64,000 nt of DNA, from NCBI GenBank assembly GCA_031292515.1, contig JARLGZ010000269.1, positions 186,001-250,000 of the forward strand, in the 5' to 3' direction. How positions within the stretch are numbered: the first letter of the stretch is position 1; the number at the start of each line of letters is the position of its first letter. The position numbers and the translations under genes were made by a program. The notes under the pieces were generated by a model. It was not told the origin of the DNA, did no database searches, and was given only the letters and a program-made list of their open reading frames with translations. This DNA is from Puia sp. (GTDB taxonomy: Bacteria; Bacteroidota; Bacteroidia; Chitinophagales; Chitinophagaceae). This document shows, piece after piece, positions 46,680-54,466 of this stretch.

Positions 46680-47513
46680 CTAATAGTCTCCCAGAGTCTC
46701 CGGAAGCTGTTCCAGCGCTTTTTTCAATTGCTCATCATTGGGTGCAACGCCATGCCAATTATGATCGTTTTCCATGAAGCTGACGCCCTTGCCCATGATG
46801 GTATGCATCATGATGCCAACGGGTTTGCCCTGCCCGGTAAGTCCTTTGGCCTTATCCAGCGTAGCCACCACTTCATCTATATCATTACCGTTCATTTCCA
46901 GCGTGGTCCAGCCAAAAGCGTTGAACTTTACGTGGAGATCGCCGAGGTCGAGAACTGCCTTGGTCGTACCGTCAATCTGCTGACCGTTCCAGTCTACCGT
47001 GGAGATCAGGTTGTCTACCTTATGGGCGGCGGCAAACATGATGGCTTCCCAGTTCTGTCCTTCGTCCAATTCACCATCGCCATGCAGCGTATATACGATG
47101 TTGTTTTCCTTGTTGAGCTTCTTTGCAAGCGCGGCTCCGATCCCTACGCTCATCCCCTGCCCCAGCGAACCACTGGCGACACGAATACCCGGGAGATGTT
47201 CATGCGTGGTGGGATGGCCCTGCAGCCTCGAATTGATTTTCCGGAAAGTGGCCATTTCCTTGATGTCGAAATATCCCGACCGGGCGAGCGCGGAATAAAA
47301 TACAGGAGAAATATGGCCGTTTGACAGGAAGAAAAGATCCTGGTTCTTACCTTCCATCGTGAAATGAGGATCGTGCTTCAGAACCTTGAAATAGAGGGCC
47401 GTGAAGAAATCCGCACAGCCTAGCGAGCCCCCCGGGTGACCGCTTTGGGCACCATGTACCATTCTTACGATGTCTCTTCTAATCTGCGAAGCGATAGCTT
47501 TCAATTCAGCCAT
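46680..47513 (-). CDS. Transketolase, N-terminal (thiamine-pyrophosphate) half
   Basis: 277 residues, equal to the first half of a full transketolase. TPP/Mg-binding motif HGDGELDEGQNWEA is present, with GQSGHPGGSLGCADFF near the N-terminus. The C-terminal half (pyrimidine/C domain) is not encoded next to it: the flanking genes are an FtsX permease and a WecA-like transferase. A separate C-subunit gene must be elsewhere for transketolase (pentose phosphate/Calvin-type sugar transfer) activity. Confidence 0.9.
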   Translation of the reverse strand: MAELKAIASQIRRDIVRMVHGAQSGHPGGSLGCADFFTALYFKVLKHDPHFTMEGKNQDLFFLSNGHISPVFYSALARSGYFDIKEMATFRKINSRLQGHPTTHEHLPGIRVASGSLGQGMSVGIGAALAKKLNKENNIVYTLHGDGELDEGQNWEAIMFAAAHKVDNLISTVDWNGQQIDGTTKAVLDLGDLHVKFNAFGWTTLEMNGNDIDEVVATLDKAKGLTGQGKPVGIMMHTIMGKGVSFMENDHNWHGVAPNDEQLKKALEQLPETLGDY

Positions 47514-47539
47514 ACAAAGTAGTTTTTAAATACTGGCTG

Positions 47540-47547
47540 CAAAGCTA
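47540..47547 (-). promoter_or_regulatory. -7 box TAGCTTTG of the transketolase N-half gene
   Basis: Minus-strand TAGCTTTG fits TAnnTTTG; the leader would be ~20 nt. No good -33 was found. Confidence 0.42.
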
Positions 47548-47782
47548 ATGGATTTTATTTACCGGGGATCCTTTGAACGATACAAACTTTTTATTTGGGG
47601 CATTAAACTTTTATCCTACCTTTCTGTCTTATTTCCCCTTACTGGAACATGCCCTTATTGACCTGGTGGTTTGCTTTTTGCTATTGTTTCCTGCTTGTTC
47701 GAAGAAGTACTATCGAGGCTTCGGACTTATACTGTAAAAATGAAGTTTGGCCGGTTTAGTAGCAAGTAAATGAAAGAAGTTT

Positions 47783-47790
47783 TATTTTTG
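47783..47790 (+). promoter_or_regulatory. Possible -7 box TATTTTTG upstream of the WecA-like gene
   Basis: TATTTTTG fits TAnnTTTG and ends 11 bp before the ATG at 47802, suggesting a very short leader or use of the in-frame ATG at 47811. Confidence 0.35.
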
Positions 47791-47801
47791 TACCAATCAA
47801 A

Positions 47802-48959
47802 ATGTGGCTGATGTTTGATGTACTTTTATCTATTGCCATTTCCTTTACCATCACTTTTCTTGCTATCCCTGTGATTATTAATGTAGCAGAGATGAAGAAA
47901 TTATTTGATGTTCCCGACGAGCGGAAGATCCACCAGGCCCCCATCACCCCACTCGGCGGTTTGGGCATCTTTGCAGGCTTTGTATTTGGATGCCTGCTCA
48001 CCATCCATTTTAATGAATCTCCTAATTTTCAATACTTTATAGCTGCTTCACTGGTCATATTCTTCCTCGGTCTGAAAGACGATATCCTGGTTATCAGCCC
48101 CATCAAGAAATTCATCGGGCAGGTGCTGGCCGCCTTCCTGATCATCTATTATGGAGAAGTCCAGATCCGGAGTATGCATGGTTTTTTGGGCATCCACCAG
48201 CTGCCGGAAATGTTCAGTCTGCTCTTGACCTATTTCGCCGTGATCGTCGTCATTAATTCATTCAACCTGATAGACGGGGTCGATGGGCTGGCAGGCAGTC
48301 TTGGGTTGCTGTCATCGGTAGTGTTCGGCGTCTACTTTCTTAGCGCGAAAAGCGCCGCCCTGCTGCCTTATTCCATTATCGCCTTTGCTTTGTCCGGCAG
48401 TTTGCTGGCCTTCCTGATATTCAATTTTCAGCCTGCCAAGATATTCATGGGCGATACCGGGTCGCTGTTGATCGGCACCGTCAACGCCCTGCTGGTCATA
48501 AAATTCATCGCAGTGGCGGGGACGACCGATGTGGCCTATCCGATCACCGCGTCCCCGGCCGTTGGATTTGCCATCCTGATGATCCCCCTGTTGGATACGC
48601 TCCGCGTCTTCGGAATCCGCATCTTCCATCGCAGGTCTCCCTTCAGTCCCGACAGGAACCATATACACCACCTTTTGCTGGACAGGGGCTTTTCACACAG
48701 GGCCATTACCCTGTTACTGGTGTCGATCAATGCATTGATGCTGGGGCTTGCCTTCCTCTTTAGCAACCTCAATTGTACCCTTCTTATCTTTTCGTTTATC
48801 GCGGTCTTCTTCGGGATCATTTCAGCCTTCTACTATATACGCCCTGCACCCCGTTTATTTGTAGCCAGGAGCGGGAAAGCAGAGGACAAAGGACGCAACA
48901 AGTCCTCTAAGCTCGTTTCCCTGACCAATGATACGGTACTGGAGCAGAAAAACAGATGA
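47802..48959 (+). CDS. WecA/MraY-type undecaprenyl-phosphate sugar-1-phosphate transferase
   Basis: 385 residues with about 10-11 transmembrane helices. Landmarks of the polyprenyl-phosphate N-acetylhexosamine-1-phosphate transferase family are LKDDILVISPIKKFIGQ, the Mg site NLIDGVDGLAG, IFMGDTGSLLIG and the HIHH-type loop PDRNHIHHLLLDRG. It likely primes surface glycan or O-antigen synthesis by loading a sugar-1-phosphate onto undecaprenyl phosphate. The HIHH loop favours WecA/TagO over MraY. It stands alone, followed directly by repeat locus 5. Confidence 0.88.
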   Translation: MWLMFDVLLSIAISFTITFLAIPVIINVAEMKKLFDVPDERKIHQAPITPLGGLGIFAGFVFGCLLTIHFNESPNFQYFIAASLVIFFLGLKDDILVISPIKKFIGQVLAAFLIIYYGEVQIRSMHGFLGIHQLPEMFSLLLTYFAVIVVINSFNLIDGVDGLAGSLGLLSSVVFGVYFLSAKSAALLPYSIIAFALSGSLLAFLIFNFQPAKIFMGDTGSLLIGTVNALLVIKFIAVAGTTDVAYPITASPAVGFAILMIPLLDTLRVFGIRIFHRRSPFSPDRNHIHHLLLDRGFSHRAITLLLVSINALMLGLAFLFSNLNCTLLIFSFIAVFFGIISAFYYIRPAPRLFVARSGKAEDKGRNKSSKLVSLTNDTVLEQKNR

Positions 48960-49233
48960 TATAGTGAGTAGTCAGTCAATAGTGAGTAGCGGAGTAGTGA
49001 GCGCTGGACAGACGGCATATATGTCTGTATTTGCTTCGCCCGCATATGGGTGTCCCGTACTGGGCCCTATAGTCCCATACACACCTGAATACCTGCTACT
49101 CATTTTGGCCCTCCTGACGCCACTGCCTTCAAACTGCCCGCTATTTTTGCGTCCCACTCAATACTCTCCGGCTCTTCATCCCGTTCACTAAATCTTCCCC
49201 CCACTCACTCCTCATCACTGACTGCTCACTATA
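48960..49233. repeat. Long GTGAGTAGT element, locus 5, with terminal inverted repeats
   Basis: About 274 bp, beginning one base after the WecA-like stop. Left end TATAGTGAGTAGTCAGTC (48960-48977) and right end CACTGACTGCTCACTATA (49216-49233) match as inverted repeats at 16 of 18 positions. Further GTGAGTAG units lie inside the left end and ACTCACTC units inside the right. The central part has no recognisable gene. It occupies most of the gap before frr, ending just before the frr promoter. Confidence 0.7.
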
Positions 49234-49237
49234 AAAT

Positions 49238-49269
49238 TTTGTGTAATTTTCCCATTTAGCGTACGTTTG
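49238..49269 (+). promoter_or_regulatory. frr promoter, TTTG-N20-TACGTTTG
   Basis: TTTG (49238-49241) is 20 bp before TACGTTTG (49262-49269). The transcript would start about 49274, after the ORF-track ATG at 49267, so the true start is the ATG at 49330. Confidence 0.65.
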
Positions 49270-49329
49270 CATCGTTTCGGCGGATACTATTTGCCGGGAT
49301 GTTTATTTGTTATTATCAACCATTCAAAG

Positions 49330-49893
49330 ATGTCAGACGATTTGGAATTTATCCTGGAAGAAGCGCAGGAGACCATGAAAAAAGCGCTCAGTCACCTGGA
49401 AACGGAACTCGTAAGAATCCGGGCAGGCAAGGCCAATCCGCAAATGTTGGAAGGGCTTTCGGTGGATTATTACGGTGCTGCCACAGCTTTGAACCAGATT
49501 GCCAATGTATCGGTAATGGACGCGCGGACCCTTACGATTCAACCCTGGGAAAAAAATATGCTGCAACCCATCGAAAGGGCTATTATTGCAGGGAACCTGG
49601 GTGTCACACCTCAAAATGACGGGAACATCATCCGCTTGTTTATGCCCCCTTTGACCGAAGAGAGAAGAAAAGAATTCGTAAAGAAGGCCAACGGAGAAGG
49701 TGAACAGGGCAAAATAGCCGTCCGCAGCGTACGTCGTGACGCGATCGAACAGATCAAAAAACTCCAGAAAGACGGGCTCAGCGAAGATGAAGCAAAAGAC
49801 GCCGAAAAAAGCATCCAGGAACTGACAGATAAATATATTGCATTGGTGGAGAAACACCTTGTCACCAAAGAGAAGGAGATCATGTCAGTATAG
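49330..49893 (+). CDS. frr: Ribosome recycling factor
   Basis: 187 residues from the ATG at 49330, after the promoter. Landmarks: ELVRIRAGKANPQMLEGL, ISV-type segment NVSVMDARTLTIQPWE and PPLTEERRKEFVKKANGEGE. With EF-G it splits post-termination ribosomes. pyrH, which often precedes frr, is not adjacent. Confidence 0.97.
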   Translation: MSDDLEFILEEAQETMKKALSHLETELVRIRAGKANPQMLEGLSVDYYGAATALNQIANVSVMDARTLTIQPWEKNMLQPIERAIIAGNLGVTPQNDGNIIRLFMPPLTEERRKEFVKKANGEGEQGKIAVRSVRRDAIEQIKKLQKDGLSEDEAKDAEKSIQELTDKYIALVEKHLVTKEKEIMSV

Positions 49894-50078
49894 ACGATGC
49901 ATCCACCGGGTGACCCCCCGTTGGCATGCAGGATGATCCCTCACAACCCGCTCGCTTACTATTCCGATCGACCGTACACACTGCCCTGCGAGGCGCGGCC
50001 TTTGTCGGCTAAGCCCTACCGGGGCTTCGGACCGCATTGGATGCTTTTGTAATCGCACGACAACCCTATACGACCACT

Positions 50079-50825
50079 ATGGCAAAAATTAAATTAAAGG
50101 AAACAGATACCCGGGCGCCGAAGGAATTTGATAAGAAGGAGACCAAGGAAAAACTGGAGAAAGTATTGCTCGAGCTTGACGAGCTGCAAAACCTGCTGTA
50201 TGCCGAATCGAAACATTCCCTGCTGGTCGTAATCCAGGGCATGGACGCGAGCGGGAAGGATGGTACGATCCGTAATGTTTTTGGAAAATTGAATCCCCAG
50301 GGCGTGCTCGTTAAATCATTCAAAACGCCCACAGCCGAAGAACTATCCCATGATTTCCTGTGGAGGATTCACTCCCATGCACCCGCCGAAGGAGTGATAC
50401 AGTTATTCAACCGGTCGCATTACGAGGACATCCTCATCACCCGTGTCCACAAATGGATAGACGACAAGACCGCAAAAAACAGGATGCGGGCCATCAACGA
50501 TTTCGAATGGCTGCTTACCGAACACAACGATACCCATGTCCTGAAATTCTACCTCCATATTTCACCCGAAGAGCAAAAACTGAGACTGGAAGAGAGAATA
50601 CACAATCCGGCCAAGCAATGGAAATATAATGCCGATGATTTTAAGGAGGCAAAACTCTGGGACACCTATATGGAGATGTACGAGGACTGCTTTGAAAATT
50701 GTAATGAGCCTGCCTGGACCATCGTGCCCTCGGATCAGAACTGGTACAAGGAATGGGTGATCGCCACCACGGTGAGGGACACTTTAAAGAAGCTGAATAT
50801 GCAATACCCGGGATTGAAGAAATAG
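50079..50825 (+). CDS. Polyphosphate kinase 2 family protein
   Basis: 248 residues from the ATG at 50079 (MAKIKLKETDTRAPKEF); the track start at 50037 has an unrelated extension. Walker A-like GMDASGKDGTIRNV, then FNRSHYEDILITRVH (Walker B region) and the helical lid residues. PPK2 transfers phosphate between polyphosphate and nucleoside di- or monophosphates in the cytoplasm; the class cannot be fixed from sequence alone. It is followed by mscL after ~46 bp, possibly co-transcribed. Confidence 0.92.
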   Translation: MAKIKLKETDTRAPKEFDKKETKEKLEKVLLELDELQNLLYAESKHSLLVVIQGMDASGKDGTIRNVFGKLNPQGVLVKSFKTPTAEELSHDFLWRIHSHAPAEGVIQLFNRSHYEDILITRVHKWIDDKTAKNRMRAINDFEWLLTEHNDTHVLKFYLHISPEEQKLRLEERIHNPAKQWKYNADDFKEAKLWDTYMEMYEDCFENCNEPAWTIVPSDQNWYKEWVIATTVRDTLKKLNMQYPGLKK

Positions 50826-50871
50826 CCTGACATTTTTCGGAATCATATTTTAACAACTAAAATCGACTAAC

Positions 50872-51243
50872 ATGGGAATGCTTAAGGAGTTTAAAGAGTT
50901 TATCATGCGGGGGAATGTGCTGGACCTCGCGGTAGCCGTCGTTATCGGCGCTGCCTTCACCGGGATCGTATCTTCACTGGTGGATCAGGTGATCACCCCT
51001 TTGCTGCTGGCGCCGGCCCTGAAATTCGCCAATTTGCAGGATATCGACGGCCTTCACTGGGGCGCTGTCAAGTATGGCAGCTTTCTTTCGGCCGTCATTA
51101 AATTCATAATCATCGCGTTCATTCTCTTCCTGATCGTAAAGCTCTTTAAGACCATCGAGCGGAAGAGAGTCCCACCGGCTTCCGAGCCAACCCTGACGGA
51201 GAAATTGCTGACCGAGATCCGGGATGAACTCAAAAAGCCCTGA
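50872..51243 (+). CDS. mscL: Large-conductance mechanosensitive channel MscL
   Basis: 123 residues with two transmembrane helices. [32 protein letters not shown] is the pore helix, and the C-terminal cytoplasmic helix is charged. MscL opens under osmotic downshock to release solutes. It is 46 bp after the PPK2 gene on the same strand. Confidence 0.96.
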   Translation: MGMLKEFKEFIMRGNVLDLAVAVVIGAAFTGIVSSLVDQVITPLLLAPALKFANLQDIDGLHWGAVKYGSFLSAVIKFIIIAFILFLIVKLFKTIERKRVPPASEPTLTEKLLTEIRDELKKP

Positions 51244-51494
51244 TCCTTACCTTTCCCGTTTTCAATGCCTTTCAACGCGCTGGCCGCTCTTTTGAAGATG
51301 CGGAACGGTCAGCGCGGTTTCAAAACGGCGGTGGCAATCCATCTGCCTGCCTGTCCCGAAGGAATTGAAATATCCGGCAGGGATGCCTGTTGGCAGCTTT
51401 TTTGTAGAACACATGACAAAGTACCTCCTTTGCCCTGCCGCACGGTACCATAAATTTATAAGAGATCTTTTCAAAAAAAGTAAACTATCGCGTT

Positions 51495-52517
51495 ATGAGG
51501 AACCTGATTGCCAGGAAGAACCTGTTAAGGAAATTATACCTGTCCCTGTCCGCTGTCCTGTTGATTAGTCATGGGGCGCATGCCCAGGATAAAGATATGC
51601 AGACGCTCAAAAGCGAGACCAGTCGTAGCATCACCCATGATCCCAACGATACGATACCCCGTGACTGGAAGACCGGAGGTCTGTATAATCTCACTTTTAA
51701 CCAGGCGGCTTTAAGCAACTGGGCGGCCGGCGGTGACAAATCTTCGCTCTCCCTCAATACGATGCTGAACCTCTACGCTTTCTACCTGAAAGGCAAGCAT
51801 TCCTGGGACAACAGCCTCAACCTGGCCTACGGCATGGTCAACACCACCAGCCTCGGGATGCGGAAGTCGGACGACCAGATCGATTTCGTCTCCAAATATG
51901 GCTATGACCTGGGCAAAAAATGGTATCTCAGCACCCTGCTCAACTTCAGGACCCAGTTCGCGCCCGGATATGCCTATCCCGACAACAATACCCGGATTCT
52001 GACCTCCAACTTCCTGGCTCCCGCCTATCTGGTGCTGTCGGAAGGAATCGACTATAAGCCGAATGACAATTTCTCCTTCTTCCTCTCCCCGGCCTCCGCC
52101 CGCTGGATCATCGTGAACAACGACTCCCTGGCCAATGCAGCCGCCTATGGGGTGGATTCCGGGAAACATTCGAGGTTTCAGTTCGGCTCCTACGCTTCCA
52201 TCGGGTATACCGCCAATCTCAGCAAAACCGCCATTTACAAAGGCCGCCTGGATCTCTATTCCGACTATCTGCATAACCCTCAGGATATCACCCTCTATAT
52301 GACCAATATCCTGGCCGTGAAAGTGACCCGGATCATCAGCATCAATTTCTCGCTGACAATCATCTATGACAATGATATCAAATCGGTTAAAAGCGACGGC
52401 GGCCAGGGCGGCCCCCTGCCCCAGGTCCAGGAAGTGCTGGGTATCGGTATGGCCTATAAATTCGACAATTCAGGCAGGGCAAAACGCCGGATGGCAATGG
52501 GGAAAACAGGGGGATAG
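51495..52517 (+). CDS. DUF3078 family outer-membrane-like protein
   Basis: 340 residues with a signal peptide (LYLSLSAVLLISHGAHAQ). The mature protein has the DUF3078 blocks GGLYNLTFNQAALSNWAAGGD and YDLGKKWYLSTLLNFRTQF and many amphipathic strands, consistent with a beta-barrel in the outer membrane. The function of DUF3078 proteins is unknown. The 251 bp before it contain only short overlapping ORFs and no clear promoter. Confidence 0.85.
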   Translation: MRNLIARKNLLRKLYLSLSAVLLISHGAHAQDKDMQTLKSETSRSITHDPNDTIPRDWKTGGLYNLTFNQAALSNWAAGGDKSSLSLNTMLNLYAFYLKGKHSWDNSLNLAYGMVNTTSLGMRKSDDQIDFVSKYGYDLGKKWYLSTLLNFRTQFAPGYAYPDNNTRILTSNFLAPAYLVLSEGIDYKPNDNFSFFLSPASARWIIVNNDSLANAAAYGVDSGKHSRFQFGSYASIGYTANLSKTAIYKGRLDLYSDYLHNPQDITLYMTNILAVKVTRIISINFSLTIIYDNDIKSVKSDGGQGGPLPQVQEVLGIGMAYKFDNSGRAKRRMAMGKTGG

Positions 52518-52575
52518 CTTCCTGATTTTTTGAGGTATTTTCGCCATTCGCGTCTTTTCGCGTTCATCAGCGTTT

Positions 52576-53454
52576 ATGGAAACTTACCAGATAAAATTGC
52601 CCCAGTTCGAGGGACCCTTCGATCTCCTCTTATTCTTTATCGAAAGGGATGAGCTGGATATCTATAATATCCCCATCACGAATATCATAAAGGACTTTCT
52701 GGCTTATATTCATTCCCAGGAGACCCTGAATATCGAATTGTCCAGCGAATTCATCCTGTTCGTATCCACCCTGATGCGTATCAAGGCGAAGATGTTGCTG
52801 CCCCGGAAAGAACTGGACGAGCAGGGTAACGAAATAGACCCCCGCCAGGAACTGATCGACAAATTGCTTGAATACAAGCGATACAAAGAGGCTTCGGCCT
52901 CCCTGGCCGAAATGGAAGCGATCCGCATGCTGATGGTACGGCGGGGCAACCTCCAGAAGGACCTGGCCCAGATCGGGGAAGAAGCCGGTGAAGGCACCGA
53001 AATACAGGCCATCACGCTGTTCAAGCTGATGAAGACCTTCGAAAGGCTCATGCTGAAGATCCAGCAAAGACAGAACAAACCCGTGCATACGGTCGTGCAG
53101 TATAACTATACGATGGAAGAAAGCCGGGATCGTATGTTCAACCTGGTCCGCAGGGAAAAGACCGTATCCTTCGGGAAGATCTTTGAAAACTGCCAGAACC
53201 GCATCCATGCCATCTTTCTGTTCCTGTCCATGCTGGAACTCGCACAGATGAAATACCTCAATATCATGATCGGGGAAGGAAGGAACAATTTCATCGTGGA
53301 ATTCAATGAAAACCGCGGCGAAGAGGAAGAAGACTATCGCTTTTTCGATGACCGGGAAGACGAACGATTGCACTCTCCGGAAGGCGGCCTGCCTATTCAT
53401 CCGATCGATCCTGCCGATCTGATCGATCCGTCAGACCCCTTTCATCCGAACTGA
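52576..53454 (+). CDS. scpA: Segregation and condensation protein A (kleisin)
   Basis: 292 residues. The N-terminal kleisin block PQFEGPFDLLLFFIERDELDIYNIPI is diagnostic, the middle is a long helical linker, and the C-terminus ends with an acidic tail (GEEEEDYRFFDDREDE). ScpA bridges Smc heads with ScpB for chromosome segregation. scpB and smc are not adjacent. A terminator follows. Confidence 0.95.
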   Translation: METYQIKLPQFEGPFDLLLFFIERDELDIYNIPITNIIKDFLAYIHSQETLNIELSSEFILFVSTLMRIKAKMLLPRKELDEQGNEIDPRQELIDKLLEYKRYKEASASLAEMEAIRMLMVRRGNLQKDLAQIGEEAGEGTEIQAITLFKLMKTFERLMLKIQQRQNKPVHTVVQYNYTMEESRDRMFNLVRREKTVSFGKIFENCQNRIHAIFLFLSMLELAQMKYLNIMIGEGRNNFIVEFNENRGEEEEDYRFFDDREDERLHSPEGGLPIHPIDPADLIDPSDPFHPN

Positions 53455-53508
53455 CAGTTTGACTGCAAATAAACCGGAAACCGGCCACCAGCGAGGTATC
53501 CAGATTGA

Positions 53509-53540
53509 AAACCAGCCTCCGACAGAGGCTGGTTTCTTTT
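53509..53540 (+). terminator. Rho-independent terminator after scpA
   Basis: AAACCAGCCTC (53509-53519), loop CGACA, GAGGCTGGTTT (53525-53535), then CTTTT. A perfect 11-bp stem. Confidence 0.8.
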
Positions 53541-53609
53541 GGCCCGCAAATTGATGTTTAAACATTGATTTCAAAAATTCGTCACACAAAAAAAATAAGG
53601 ACATTTTAT

Positions 53610-54335
53610 ATGAAGGCAGTTTTTTACCCGGCTTCGGAAAGAGGCCATGCAAATTTTGGGTGGCTGGACAGCTATCATTCTTTTAGCTTCGGCAATTGGT
53701 ACGATCCCGCAAAAGTTCATTTCGGCGCCCTGCGTGTTTTGAATGACGACCACGTTACCGGCGGCGCAGGATTCGGTCTGCACCCCCACGATAATATGGA
53801 GATCGTTTCCATTCCCTTTGCAGGCAGCCTGACCCATAAGGACAGCACCGGCACGGACGGGATTATCCGTACGGGCGACGTGCAGATTATGAGCGCCGGC
53901 AGTGGTATTCGCCATTCGGAATACAATGCCTCGAAAACGGACCCCGTAAATTTTCTGCAGATATGGATCATTCCGAAAGTGAGGAACATCCAACCCCGCT
54001 ACGACCAGAAGTCCTTTGACCTCGCCGCACGCGCAGGACAGTGGCAGGTCGTTGTCAGCCCCGACGAAACCGAAGGCGGCGTCTGGATCAACCAGGACTC
54101 CCGGTTCGCCCTGACCAGGCTGGACGTAGGCCAGGAGATCTCCTTCACACCGAAGTTCAAAGGGAACGGCGTATACCTGTTCGTCCTGGAAGGCAGCGCG
54201 GAAGTGAAAGACGCCAGGACCCCAGCCCTCGGCAGGAGAGATGCAATCGGCATCTCAGGAGCGGATCAATTTACCGTACAGGCCGGATCGGAATCTACGG
54301 AGTTGCTGGTCATCGAAGTGCCGATGCTGTCCTGA
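53610..54335 (+). CDS. Pirin-family bicupin protein
   Basis: 241 residues from the ATG at 53610 (MKAVFYPASERGHANFGWL). The N-terminal cupin keeps the metal-binding His set in FGLHPHDNMEIVS and HSEYNAS with its E. The C-terminal cupin is degenerate. Pirin/YhhW members bind Fe and some are quercetin dioxygenases, others are regulators; the role here is unknown. A bidirectional terminator separates it from dxs. Confidence 0.93.
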   Translation: MKAVFYPASERGHANFGWLDSYHSFSFGNWYDPAKVHFGALRVLNDDHVTGGAGFGLHPHDNMEIVSIPFAGSLTHKDSTGTDGIIRTGDVQIMSAGSGIRHSEYNASKTDPVNFLQIWIIPKVRNIQPRYDQKSFDLAARAGQWQVVVSPDETEGGVWINQDSRFALTRLDVGQEISFTPKFKGNGVYLFVLEGSAEVKDARTPALGRRDAIGISGADQFTVQAGSESTELLVIEVPMLS

Positions 54336-54368
54336 TCAATTCGCGCGATCCGTCGGAGCCGTTCATAA

Positions 54369-54411
54369 AAAAGGTGTTTAGGTCCTGTAGAGAGGGATCT
54401 AAACACCTTTT
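54369..54411. terminator. Bidirectional terminator between pirin gene and dxs
   Basis: AAAAGGTGTTTAG (54369-54381) pairs with CTAAACACCTTTT (54399-54411), a perfect 13-bp stem with a 17-nt loop, serving two convergent genes. Confidence 0.75.
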
Positions 54412-54466
54412 CCATATGGAATTGTATACGATGACTGTTAAAAATTCTTCAAAAAGAACACCGCTC

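Noticed and set aside
50011-50027. Terminator after frr (AAGCCC/GGGCTT hairpin)
   Set aside because: The stem is only 6 bp and is not followed by a T run, so it is not a convincing rho-independent terminator.
51265-51453. 62-aa ORF before the DUF3078 gene
   Set aside because: No domain, overlaps another ORF, and no promoter; probably chance.
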